Assembly (NCBI GenBank): GCA_029204045.2
Contig: JAQNDB010000147.1
Coordinates: 61,814 to 125,813, forward strand
Direction: 5' to 3'
From: Tillandsia leiboldiana
Lineage: Eukaryota > Streptophyta > Magnoliopsida > Poales > Bromeliaceae
Length of the DNA: 64,000 bases
The position numbers and the translations under genes were made by a program. The notes beneath the pieces were generated by a model. It did not search any database, was not told where the DNA came from, and saw nothing but the letters and a program-made list of their open reading frames with translations. Below, piece after piece: positions 34,298-43,546 of this stretch (position 1 is the first letter of the stretch; every line of letters begins with the position of its first letter).

Positions 34298-35340
34298 ATA
34301 CTCTTGTGACTCTCCTCAAGCAAAATCTTTTCAGTTTCGGTATATTGCTCCTGCAACGAACATCTGCAATCACATAAATCGTGCAATTAGATCATTCAAA
34401 CTTCTTCAGTTCTTAAAACAAAGCTATGCTCTTTAACCCGTGCAATCGTTTAAATCTTACAGCTCTCCATACAGACGCTCATTTTCCTTCTTCAATTCTT
34501 CAATCAAGTCCTTCATAGCTGTGAGAAACATTAAATTCAAGCCTTCAACTAATTTTTAATTTCCTAAACTTGCTAACAGAAACAAGAATACAAGAGATAA
34601 ACGAACTCGTATAATACCATTCCCCCAATCAGAAAAAAAAAAAAGAAAAAAAAGAAAAAAAAGGGAAGAGCTCATCTGAAAGATACTAAGGGCCTTGTTT
34701 TGAAGAAGTTTTTCGCTAAGCAGCATTGCTAGAACAAGCAATTTATTAATAAACTCCCAACATATTCTTCCGCATTTTGCAAAAGCGGGAACTTCTACTT
34801 TTTGAGGCTCAGAATCTCATTTCTACTCCCCGCTGCCGCAAAACCTTTCTACTGGAGGCTGCAGGTAAAAGTAAAAGCAGAAAGCAAAAATCTGAAGCAC
34901 CAAATTGGAGCTTCTAATCTCATTTCTGCTTCCCGCAGCAGCAGAATTTTTTTTTTTTTTACATCTCACCAAACAATCCCTAAGTACAATAAAACCAAAA
35001 TATTTGGTGAAAAAGTAAAAATATACATACAAAAATTTAATACAAAATAAAACAAAATTAGACAAGGGGACAAATACCTAGTTGATAATTTCTTATCTCA
35101 GCATCTCTTTTTTGATCCCACTCCTCTTCAAACAACTTCCTCTTCTGAAAACATCAATACTGAGATCGTTAATCAAGATTAAAAAAACAAAAGAAAAAAA
35201 AAAAAAAAAAAAACACAGAATCCAAAAAAATCGAGGGTGAGGTAAATCACCTTCAAATTCTTGTACTTCTCGTATAGCTTCGAGTTGAGCTGCTCCATCT
35301 CCGCCACAAATCGAAGGGCGGAGTTCGCTCTAAATTTCCC
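34298..35340 (-). pseudogene. Captured 5' fragment of an unrecognised coiled-coil gene, at least three exons
   Basis: Exon 1 ends at 35251 with donor AAG|GTGATT and contains an ATG at 35298, reading MEQLNSKLYEKYKNLK. Exon 2 (35144-35078) follows acceptor TTTCAG and reads KRKLFEEEWDQKRDAEIRNY. Exon 3 (34518-34461) completes a split Ala codon and reads MKDLIEELKKENERLYGEL. Near 34364-34298 the frame EQYTETEKILLEES follows an acceptor TTGCAG but is not in phase with exon 3, so an exon may be missing. The protein would be charged and helical. I do not recognise the gene. It is upstream of, and on the same strand as, the PP2C and NUP188 fragments. Confidence 0.65.
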
Positions 35341-35504
35341 AAACAGCAGATAACAAAAACAAAAAATTAAAATTTTCTGAATTAGAGAAGCGATTCGAAA
35401 AGAAAAACCCTAAGGAACCTTAATTATTTGCGGCAGCTTAATTTGCAATTTGGGAACCGCTAGGGCTAGCTCTGGTCGTGTGCGTGCGAGGGAAAAGAAA
35501 AGAT

Positions 35505-35810
35505 CCAGGCCGCAGGGGAGGCGGTGGCCGGGGGAGCGGACAGGGAGAGGTGCGCGCACTGTAGAGGTGGCCGCAGGGAAGGCGGTGGCCGAGGCGGCGG
35601 AGGCGCGCGGTAGAGGTGGCCGCAGGGGAAGCGGTGGCCGAGGCAGGGGAGGCGCGCGGTAGAGGTGGCCGCAGGGGAGGCTGTGGCCGGGGGAGCGGAC
35701 AGGGAGAGGCTTGCGCGCGGGATGGATGCCCGCAGGGGAGGCGGTGGCCGAGGCGGCGGAGGCGCGCGGTAGAGGTGGCCGGAGGGAGACGGTGGCCGGG
35801 CAGCTAACGC
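35505..35810. repeat. GC-rich minisatellite (GGTGGCCG.GG units)
   Basis: Units of roughly 50-60 bases with GAGGCGGTGGCCGAGGCGG and GCGCGCGGTAGAGGTGGCCG, about five or six irregular copies. It is upstream of the coiled-coil fragment on the minus strand, where a promoter or first exon could be. Frames in it are Pro/Arg/Ala artefacts. Confidence 0.75.
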
Positions 35811-35984
35811 GCGGACAAGGAAAAAGCTCGCGCGCGGTTGGGGAAGGGGCTAGGGAATTTTTTTGGGTTTTTTTTTTTTTCTTTCTTGCGCGAGCGCGAT
35901 AGCTACCTATGTGCATGCGCGGGAAAAAAATTCCCCCTGCCCTATAGAGCGCAACCGTGCGCGGGAATTAAATTTCCCTTTGCT

Positions 35985-36310
35985 GGCATTTGGTAGGATA
36001 ATTTTTCAAATTAGTAATAGATTAAACATATTAATTCAAATGCCAGTATTAATTGCTGGCAATTAATTGCTGGCAATTAATTCAAATGCCAGTATTAATT
36101 AGGTTTTAGTGGCATTTCTTGCAAAAGCCATTAAAAAAATGCCAGTAAAATTTTTTTTTTTGTATTTTTAATATAATTTTTTTTAAGATTAAACAAATAA
36201 ATAAAATAAAATAAATATAATTTTTTTTAAGGGCATTTTTAAAAAACTGTCTGCAAAAATTTATTTTTGGTGGCTTTTTTCCTAAATGCCACCACAAAAG
36301 TGCCAGCAAA
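35985..36310. repeat. Right subterminal repeats of the CACTA element
   Basis: Repeated TGCCAG, TGCTGGCA and AATGCCA words in AT-rich sequence, opposite in orientation to the left array, ending in the terminal inverted repeat at 36313-36329. Confidence 0.75.
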
Positions 36311-36329
36311 AACTAGTTTTGGTGTAGTG

Positions 36330-36885
36330 TGGTACCCACTGAGAACTCCCTTTTTGGTGTAGTTCTCACGCCCTTTGGGGGTTTTCCCCCTCCTTTTCCT
36401 TCCTCTCCTTTGTTTTGCAGAGTCTTAGCGGGTGTTGCTGATTCTGCGGTCGATGATCGAGGCGAGTTAGTCGCGAGCTAGATCCCTACCAATGTTTGGA
36501 GAGTAGTGGTACCCCTTCAGAGGAGAGCTTCAGTAGATTAGTTGTTTTATTTTTCCTCTTTTGAGAGACTGATGTAGTGAGGATTTTATTTGTATTGAGA
36601 GCCTGTACACTGATGTATTTATTGGAGATACCTCCCTGTTGAGCTATGAGTCTTGTATCTGAGGATATTGTACGATTATTATTTTTGGGAGGTGGACGTT
36701 ATTGTATTATTTCCAGTTGTACAGTGGTTGATTTTTATTATACAGCAGATTTTCATTTATAGCTCTGATATTTGTTAGCTGTAGTACTTTTCTTGCAGGT
36801 AGGACGCTTCGCTTATGCGGGGTTTGGCATAGGTGGCGGATCTGTTGGCTAGCCCGGGTTGCGGTTTCAACCCCGGGGCGTGACA
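36330..36885 (+). repeat. 5' LTR of B, second part
   Basis: Resumes after the CACTA element with TGG (second copy of the target duplication) and CACTGAGAACTCC..TAGTTCTCACGCC. This resembles the same place in LTR A (CACTGGGAACTCT..TAGTTCTCACACC at about 4851-4880). It ends GGGGCGTGACA at 36885. Confidence 0.9.
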
Positions 36886-36892
36886 GATTAGG

Positions 36893-36905
36893 TGGTCTCA
36901 GAGCC
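36893..36905 (+). promoter_or_regulatory. Primer binding site of element B
   Basis: TGGTCTCAGAGCC, one base different from the tRNA-iMet complement TGGTATCAGAGCC, seven bases inside the LTR. Confidence 0.85.
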
Positions 36906-37062
36906 TAGGTTGTAGGTCATGGTGGACTTAGAAACCCTAGGCTTATGGTTTGACCCTTGGTTGACTTCGTGAGAGTCGTGACTTTTAGCGAGAGTCCTGA
37001 TTGAGTTTTATACCTCTCCCAAGGGGCGGGAGGAGTGATTGGCATGTTTATTCCCCTAAGTG

Positions 37063-37088
37063 ATTATGTTGGCTGCAGACAACATAAT
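37063..37088 (+). ncRNA. Candidate dimerisation hairpin of element B
   Basis: ATTATGTTG (37063-37071) pairs perfectly with CAACATAAT (37080-37088) around the loop G-CTGCAG-A. It lies 157 bases after the primer site (158 in A). Relative to A, one stem pair changed from C-G to T-A and one loop pair within the palindrome from G/C to T/A, both preserving complementarity. Confidence 0.6.
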
Positions 37089-38289
37089 GCTGTCGAACGG
37101 GTGACATGCTTTAGACTTTCGCTGGATTAGGTCGAGCGTTGTTGTGTGCTATTTTGCAGTTTCGTCATGGCGAGCAGTGTCTCCCCGACGCTGGGTTTTG
37201 ACTCGTGTGCATCCTGTCATAGCAGTTGAGCTTGAGTAGTTGGATTTGGGCCGGATACCCGGATTGAGGTCAGAGAGCTCCGGACCCAGATGACAGGATT
37301 GTTAGAGGCTTATCAGCGGCAGAGTGAGCGAGCAGCTGGTTTTTGTGACACAGTTGTCGGAGCAACGGGCAGCTCGACAGTGCTTCCTTCCGAGACCACC
37401 CGGTTGCAGTATCCTCTGTGGCGGGGATTTCTGTGGCACCGATGGAGTGAGTAGCCCCCTCTGTGCCAATGGTTAGTGGCAAGGCACCGAGGTAGGGTGG
37501 ATAGTTGACAGCTGGTGAGCTGAGGGGACGCGATCGATCTATTGAGCCAGATTTGGCAGATGAACCACCCCGACTCGTAAGATTGAGTTGGAGCATTTGG
37601 AGGCAGAGTCGTGGCTGGTGGTAATGGAGTGATCAATTGAGAGCCTCCATGTGCTAGAGAGTTTTGGCAGTTGTTGAACTGCGCGCTCCAGGTTCGAGGG
37701 ACGAGGCGCATAGGATATGTGGCTGGGAGTGGATTGCGCCAGGATACCTTTCAGTTTATTCAGTTCCTCCGTTATAGATTTTGACGCCTCGTTGGAGTAG
37801 GCATTGTGTATGGAGCGTGGCGCTGTAGTTCCTTTGGATAGGGATCTGCCGCCAGGGGCGAGTTTTGGATATTGGCGCTTGGCGCCGGGTGATGGAGGAC
37901 AAATCGGCCGGCAGAGGCACTTCTGATTTCTTTTCCAGGATGATGGGTTCTTGGGATGCCAGAGATCGGGTGGACCTCGATGGCCCCATCAGCATCTATA
38001 TCAGAGTGGCGCAGCGGTAGCGTGGATTTGTTATCTGCGGAGGACCTTATTCGTCGCCTCAGTGTGAGCAGAGACAGAGGTCGTGCTCCCTATGTGATAG
38101 TCCTGATTTTTCAGGCAAATTGAGCGACAACCACTTGCATCGAGTGGATGATTCTGTGCCGCCCGGTTGGAGGGCGCCACGGTAGTGGATCGAGTTGTCG
38201 CAGGTATGATTTCATCACAGCAGTCGGAGTTAGAGCATGTTGCATTCCTGCATGGACTAGAGGCAGATTTGTTACCACATGCACTAGAG
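37089..38289 (+). other. Interior of B, non-coding part
   Basis: About 1.2 kb downstream of the hairpin. Short frames only. It occupies the place of gag in an autonomous chromovirus, but I could not recognise gag or its zinc knuckle. Confidence 0.5.
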
Positions 38290-39530
38290 GTTTAGGTTCC
38301 TGTTAGTGTTGTGCATGTGGAGGAGGCTTGTGGATCATGTCCAATGCAGTTGAGGCCGCGAGTTGTACCGGCAGACTTATTGGTAATTGTGGCAGTTCGA
38401 TGTTTTGACCATGTGCTTAAGATGGTTTGGCACAATGCCACAAGATGTTGGACTGCGGAAAGTAAGGACCTTGACCTTCTGTGAGGCAGTCGAGAGAAGG
38501 CTTGGTGGTTGAGTTTATTAGAGCACCCAGGTTGTAGCGATAGTGCGAGAGGTGCTTCTTGGCGGCACCGGGATTCAAGGATATCTCTGTTGCCCACGAG
38601 ATCCCGAGTGTGATTTCACCTGAGCTGCTTGTGATGCCGCCGGTTAGGGAGATAGAGATTGCGTTTGACGTGGTTCGGGGAACCGCGCCACCCTTGACAG
38701 CACCTCATTGGATATCGCCTGTAGAGCTGAGAGAGCTGATGGCGCAGTTGCGGGATCTGATGGATCGAGGGGTCTGTTTGACCTAGTGCCACGCCGTTGA
38801 TATACGGTGGTGATGCCACGCCGTTGATACACGGTGGTGATGCCACGTCGTTGATACACGACTGTGAGGGTCCTTTTATGGTTCGAGTGTAGACAGGTCC
38901 GGGTGGTATCTAGGACCTTTTGAGGGAGTCATACTCCGGCAGTTATAGTATGGTGTGAGTACCTACTTGGAATCAGACAGCCAAGGATCTTGCTTAGATG
39001 GCGTTCAGGAAACGGTAGGGCATTATGAGCTCTTAGTGAGGCCAAGTGGATTGATTAATGCCCTGCCACTCTTATGATTTGAGGAATCGTGCTCCAGCTA
39101 TACTTGTTTGGATTGGTAACAAGATCCTCCAGGGATATTTTGATTTACTCCCAGAGCGATGTGGAGCACGAGGAGCACTTGTGGATGTGCTACCATGCCC
39201 GTGTGGATGAAGCGGTATGACAAGTTATTGAGATACAAGTTTTAGCTTCAGAAGCATACCTTCTTGGGTCACAATGCGTTAGCCGTAGGGGCGGCGGTGG
39301 GAATCCGGCCAATATGGATACTATTTGGGAATTGGCCGAGATCGACAATTATTGTCGAGGTGAGGAGCTTCTTGGACTGGGCAGTGCCAGGAGAGCTTGG
39401 CAATCGGATGATGAGACCGATACCAGCACCAATGCTAGCATTCCCAGTGTTGGGAGAGTGATCTGCGAGTTTTAGTGATGCCTCTCGTAGCGACTGTGGA
39501 ATTACCGTTGGGTTATTGTTGAGCATTCTG
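38290..39530 (+). pseudogene. Decayed chromovirus protease / reverse transcriptase / RNase H relics in B
   Basis: Several pieces in different frames with stops between them fit the order of a Ty3/gypsy chromovirus polyprotein. CGSCPMQLRPRVVPADLLV (about 38330-38390) resembles the post-protease segment. ELLVMPPVREIEIAFDVVRG and LRELMAQLRDLMDRG (38618-38780) resemble the start of reverse transcriptase. MAFRKR (about 39000) resembles the TAFRTRYGHY block. ILIYSQSDVEHEEHL (about 39139-39183) is the block just after the catalytic aspartates. FLDW (about 39370) resembles the connection to RNase H, and FSDASRS (about 39472) an RNase H motif. Integrase and chromodomain are absent. A 27-bp triplication (38786-38870) interrupts it. 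The piece cannot encode a working enzyme. Confidence 0.75.
38786..38870 (+). repeat. 27-bp tandem repeat, three copies
   Basis: GCCACG(C/T)CGTTGATA(T/C)AC recurs at 38788, 38815 and 38842 between the two reverse transcriptase relics. It replaces the polymerase sequence expected there. Confidence 0.9.
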
Positions 39531-40168
39531 GATTACCCCGACAGGGCCACTGTGATGGCGGATACCTGGCGCAGGAAAGCTGTCTGGGGATGAGTTTGAT
39601 GATTCCACAGCTGGCGCTGTGTGGACTATTGGGGCAAACATGGCTTGTGGTTGTGTCCCTGAGGGTTCCTTTGGATGATAGACCGCGACTGAGTAATTCA
39701 CTCGGATGGTCAAGATTCGGGAGTGACCGAGCGAGGACCCCTCCTTGTTAGGGCTCCTTTCCTTATTGGATACTCGTGTGGGTGTGCTTCGAGTTGCCTT
39801 GACTGAGTTGACGCAGGTTGTGGTTTGGTGCGTGTTGCACTGGCGGTTATCTCGTTTCCCCCAACTTTTGATGGAACCCTTGTTGTGTTCCATGTCTCAG
39901 CTCAGGAAGGTTATGTTTGTGGATCCCTCGACCGTGATTGACTAGCCCCATTTGAGATCTAGGAATGTTTGGAGTACGAGGGACGCCCGTTGCGAATTCT
40001 AGCTCGTGAGATTAGAGGTTGCGCAATCGGGCTATGCCGTACTGGTTGTCGCCGTTGTTGTTGTTGAGGAGTGATCACCGATGGAGTGAGGGGTAACTTA
40101 GGAGCTGGAGATGGTAATGCTGAGTACTTACCCTTGATTCTGAGACTCTTGTTTGAGCGGTGTTAGTT

Positions 40169-40201
40169 TCGAGGACGAAACTTTCTTTTAGTGGGGGAGG
40201 A
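40169..40201 (+). promoter_or_regulatory. 3' end motif and polypurine tract of element B
   Basis: TTTCGAGGACGAAACTTTC is followed by GTGGGGGAGGA directly before the 3' LTR. This is the same arrangement as in element A. Confidence 0.85.
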
Positions 40202-42119
40202 TGTGGTGACCTGGATCTCTGCAGGGCTACTACAGTATGACCAGCAGCTTCTGGAGGCTTACGTGGTGTGTCGGTGGTGTTCGTGCACAATTTGGACACA
40301 AGTGATGGACTTCGGGCTTAAAATAGATCGCGTGAGTGATCGGAGGACCCCGTCGGATGTTTAGAAGTGGTTTCGCGCGAAGCGGATATTTAAATTGGAC
40401 TCAGCGCGAAGTTTGGACCAAAGAACACCTTTCCGGATGCCTTCGGCAAATTTTAGAGTTGGAATTAGGCAAATCGGACATCGGATTTGGATTCAGCGCG
40501 CGAAAACGATAAAAATGGACTATTCACTTGTATTTTTCGGAGCTCGGATGACGCGCACAGATTTCGAGGCTTTAGGCACTGTTCCGGCGGCCGGGGGCAG
40601 CGTCGGCGGCGGCGGGCAGCGGCGGCGTGCGCTCGGGCAGGGGGCGGGCGACCGCGGGCAGGCACGCGGGCGCGGGCAGGCGCTCAGGCAGGCCCGTGGG
40701 GGGCGCGGGCAGGCGCGCGGTCCACGGGCCTGCGTGCACCGGAGGCGGGCCACGTGGCGTGACGCAAGTGGTCGGTGTTGTGGACCGAGTCCACGGGGCA
40801 TGTGGGGGCCAGCCTCGGGGCGCGTGTGTGCAGAGGCGCAGGCGCGCACGTGGGGCTGGCAGGCGACGTTGACCGCGTTTCCCGCGTGTGGGCGCGCCAC
40901 GCGCCAGCTCCTGTGCGGGCCACGCGGCGCTTGGCGAATGGCTGGAGCGGCTGTCGCCTGTTCGGAGGCGACGTGGCAAGCTCTGGAGGATTCGGGCGCT
41001 GAGGAAGGGGCGCGGCGGGCGCACTGTTGGCGCCCGGAAATTTCCGGGCGCTCGAGAAATTGGGCCCAAAACTGCTCTTTCTCCCTGGATTTTCAGCCTA
41101 TAAATAGGCTTTGGGCTGGGCCTATGCGAGAGTTTTGGCATTTCTGGGAGCTCCCTCTTGTGCAGACCACTTCACCATTCTCCCCTCGACTCTTTGATGG
41201 ATTTTCGGGATTTTTGGAGAGCGCGCCATCGGCGGTTACTGCGACGCGGCGCACATCGACGCACCTTGGATTTTTGGCTTTTACCGTCGCTCTTCAGTCC
41301 GCGAGGCACACCGGATCACCCCGTAGGAATTTTGGACCGATTTTTGTGGCAGCGCGTTCACGAGAGGTAAGGCTTCGCTTTCCGTGTTGATCGCTTCTCC
41401 TCGTTTCGAGTTTTCGGCACTGATCCCGAGGTGTTTCTGTGACCCCTTTTCTGCTGCGAGATTTTGGACAGCTGAGGCTTGTCAATTTTCTATCTCGACC
41501 TATGAGCATCGGAATGAGGCGTTTAAGGACTCGATTGACATCTACTCTTCGAGAGGAACGTGCTCATATTTTTACTGGATTTTTCTGAGGAATTTTTGAA
41601 GGTGAGATTTAAGCTTCTTTGGGGTTGTATCCTGCAGTTTTGCAGTATTGTGGATTACCGGCGCCCCGCGTTGTTTAATTTGTATCTTGGCCTACAGGTG
41701 TCGGAACGGGGCGTATAAATACTCGTTTTGGGGCTATTCGTCACGAGGATCGCAATCGTGAATTTTTTGGATTTTTCAAAGGCTGTTCTGCAGGTGAAAA
41801 TTGCACATCTTCGGGGCTGGTTTCAGCAGATGGTGTATACTTGGATATTTTAGCACTTAGTGTAACTTTGGACCTTTCGTTGTACCCAGGAGGGTTCGGC
41901 GGAGCATTGCTAGGAGCCGAGGTTTGCGCTACATGTACCGTGGATATGGGTTCAGCAGATTGTGCGTGCAAGTGGCCACGCTCTTCACCGACCCCAGGTT
42001 TGCCTTGGATTGAGCATTTCAGGTGGGTAGGCTTAATCTGGTAACTGCATAAGGGTTTTATATTATGGGGGATGTAGGTGCACTTGTGGGAATGTCACTC
42101 CTCCATGACTGATAGCATG
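40202..42119 (+). repeat. 3' LTR of B, part before element D
   Basis: Aligns with 25518-27437. It is cut at 42119 by copia D, whose target duplication would be GCATG (42115-42119). The remainder of this LTR should follow D outside the window. Its 331-residue open frame is in the GC-rich stretch and is opposed by similar frames on the other strand, so it is not a gene. Confidence 0.88.
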
Positions 42120-42345
42120 TGTTACGGAATTTGAGTTGGCGTAGTTTCGTGAAAGTCTCAAGTCTTGAAGATTGAAGGTGAAGAAAGTTGGATCATTTAA
42201 CTCAATCTCAAGAAAGAAGAATTCAAAAGGATCAGGTATGTTTAACTAAAGATTTTGTGTGATCCGAATACTTCTTGTAGTATAGAAACACTTGGAAGAA
42301 TCTTTCATTGCATAAAAATCAAAAACTGGACTTGGGACATGTTCA

Positions 42346-42630
42346 GGATCCGGATCAGGTTGTTCGATCCGGATCCCGAAGGGTGTTCGTTCATACACTA
42401 GTTCAATCCGGATCGTAGCTCTCTTGATCCGGATCCCGAACAGTGAGTTTACCATTTTCCTTGAACGATCCGGATCATGCTTCGCAATCCGGATCCCGAA
42501 CGTTGATGTTTGGTAAACTGTATGAACGATCCGGATCATGCACTTCGATCCGGATCCCGAACCTTCGTTTTTCTGGAACTGGCTGACTCGTTACGACGAT
42601 CCGGATCACAGCTAGTCCGATCCGGATCGC
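42346..42630 (+). repeat. Paired GATCCGGATC palindromes in U3 of D
   Basis: About ten copies of GATCCGGATC or AATCCGGATC. They come as pairs about 18-20 bases apart, and pairs recur about every 60 bases. Typical layout is GATCCGGATCATG, six bases or so, then ATCCGGATCCCGAAC. They end about 65 bases before the TATA box. The 3' LTR carries the same array at 62995-63275. Confidence 0.9.
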
Positions 42631-42694
42631 CGTCCGTAAAATTTCCAGAAATGTTAGGTTTTTGATTCTTATCTCCTTCCTAGGGTTTCTAACC

Positions 42695-42702
42695 TATAAA
42701 TA
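42695..42702 (+). promoter_or_regulatory. TATA box of LTR D
   Basis: TATAAATA in AACCTATAAATAGACC, matching the corresponding box in LTR E and the 3' LTR (about 63341). Confidence 0.8.
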
Positions 42703-42985
42703 GACCCTATGATTCTTTTTCTAGGGTTAATCCATTAATCCACATAGCCGTCATTTTCATATATCATCTTTTACGGCTCTAGATCCACATATAGAGAAGA
42801 AAGGAAATCATTAGAGAACACTCTATGTTTCTTCATCTATATTGATTAGTTTGATTCTAGGTTTTCATACTCACATCTTGAGTTGAATCAAACTAATGAA
42901 TACTTAGATGGTATTTCCGATCTATCTTTGATCTAAGTATTCGGCGGATCATCACCACCCAAAAACAACGATTTACCCCAAAAAT

Positions 42986-43170
42986 CGGCGCGTGGATTCG
43001 CGTGTCCTTGTGGATTCAAGGTTCAACCGCTCTCGTGGATTCAGAGCGAGGCACGTTCGTGGATTCGAAGGGTGCTATTGGGTGAAGACCGTGGATTCGG
43101 TCGGACGTCGTGGATTCGACGTTGGACGCCGTGGATTCGGCGTTGGGCGCAGATCGTGGATTCGAGAAGC
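42986..43170 (+). ncRNA. Eight tandem hairpins with TGGATT loop in the leader of D
   Basis: TGGATT occurs at 42993, 43011, 43036, 43060, 43092, 43111, 43132 and 43157. The flanks of each copy are complementary but differ from copy to copy: CGCG/CGCG, CCTTG/CAAGG, TTCG/CGAA, GACCG/CGGTC, ACGTCG/CGACGT, ACGCCG/CGGCGT and TCG/CGA. The third copy pairs imperfectly. The array is about 300 bases after the TATA box, so it is in the RNA leader and is present twice per element. The 3' LTR copy spans about 63631-63815. Confidence 0.65.
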
Positions 43171-43468
43171 GTCGCGGAGCGAGCGGAGAAGATCCTCTAG
43201 GAGCGTATGAAAAGGTTGAGTCGTAAGTGTGTACGGTAAATCACCTTGTACGTGTTTTAATTCTAGTGGATTTCTGCCGTGTTATCGGTCCCGTGGTTTT
43301 TTACTCCGGTGATGGAGTTTTCCACGTAAAAATCTTGCGTACTATTTTTTATTTCCGCATTGGGTTTTTATCGCAACGATTTTTGAGTGTTTATACGTTT
43401 ACACCTATTCACCCCCCTCTAGGTGTTTTTTCTCCTATTTAGATCCTTATTACATATAACCCAACAAG

Positions 43469-43480
43469 TGGTATCAGAGC
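43469..43480 (+). promoter_or_regulatory. Primer binding site of element D
   Basis: TGGTATCAGAGC two bases after the LTR, the tRNA-iMet complement. Confidence 0.95.
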
Positions 43481-43499
43481 GGGAATAGGGTTGTAAACA

Positions 43500-43546
43500 A
43501 TGGTTGAAGGTGGAAACATCAACCGACCCCCGTTCTTCGATGGAAC
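43500..43546 (+). pseudogene. Start of gag of element D, cut by element C
   Basis: The ATG at 43500 opens MVEGGNINRPPFFDGT, the usual beginning of a copia gag. After 47 bases element C is inserted. The frame resumes exactly at 53860, after the second copy of the GGAAC target duplication, with NYAYWKVRMKAFL. The start was chosen because it is the first ATG after the primer site and because FFDGTNYxYWK-type N-termini are typical. Confidence 0.92.

Larger units (their letters stand above)
28727..36329 (-). mobile_element. CACTA (EnSpm) transposon carrying captured gene fragments
   Basis: The left end reads CACTACACCAATACTGG. The right end, read on the minus strand, is CACTACACCAAAACTAG, so the terminal inverted repeats match with small differences. 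It is flanked by the 3-bp target duplication TGG (28724-28726 and 36330-36332), as expected for CACTA elements. Subterminal repeats with TGCCGGCA/TGCCAGC words lie at both ends. No transposase reading frame is present in 7.6 kb, so it is non-autonomous. Exon fragments of a coiled-coil gene, a PP2C phosphatase and NUP188 lie inside, all on the minus strand. It splits the 5' LTR of B. Confidence 0.92.
25518..42119 (+). mobile_element. Element B: LARD-like chromovirus derivative (3' LTR continues beyond the window)
   Basis: LTR start TGTGGTGACCTGG occurs at 25518 and 40202. The 5' LTR ends GGGGCGTGACA at 36885 and totals about 3.76 kb once the CACTA insertion (28727-36329 plus TSD) is removed. 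The interior is 36886-40201. The 3' LTR is cut at 42119 by copia element D and should resume right of the window. LTR copies differ clearly more than those of A or C (many substitutions and indels near 25900-26200 against 40590-40880), so B is older, as its position in the nest requires. It is inserted in LTR G. Confidence 0.88.
42120..43466 (+). repeat. 5' LTR of element D
   Basis: 1,347 bases from TGTTACGG to CCCAACA. It holds the GATCCGGATC array (42346-42630), TATA box (42695-42702), the TGGATT hairpin array (42986-43170) and a shared end block CACCTATTCACCCCCCTCTAG. Confidence 0.92.

Noticed and set aside
35410..35916. 168-residue Pro/Ala/Arg-rich frame on the minus strand at the right end of the CACTA element
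   Set aside because: Built from a GC-rich minisatellite; frames on both strands are open. It could at most be a promoter-proximal region.
36106..36309. 67-residue lysine- and phenylalanine-rich frame at the CACTA right end
   Set aside because: AT-rich subterminal repeat sequence; no conservation or start context.
40395..41390. 331-residue open frame in the 3' LTR of B (similar 275-residue frame at 25803-26630)
   Set aside because: It lies in a GC-rich LTR stretch with equally long frames on the other strand, spans the TATA box and is not kept intact between the two LTRs.
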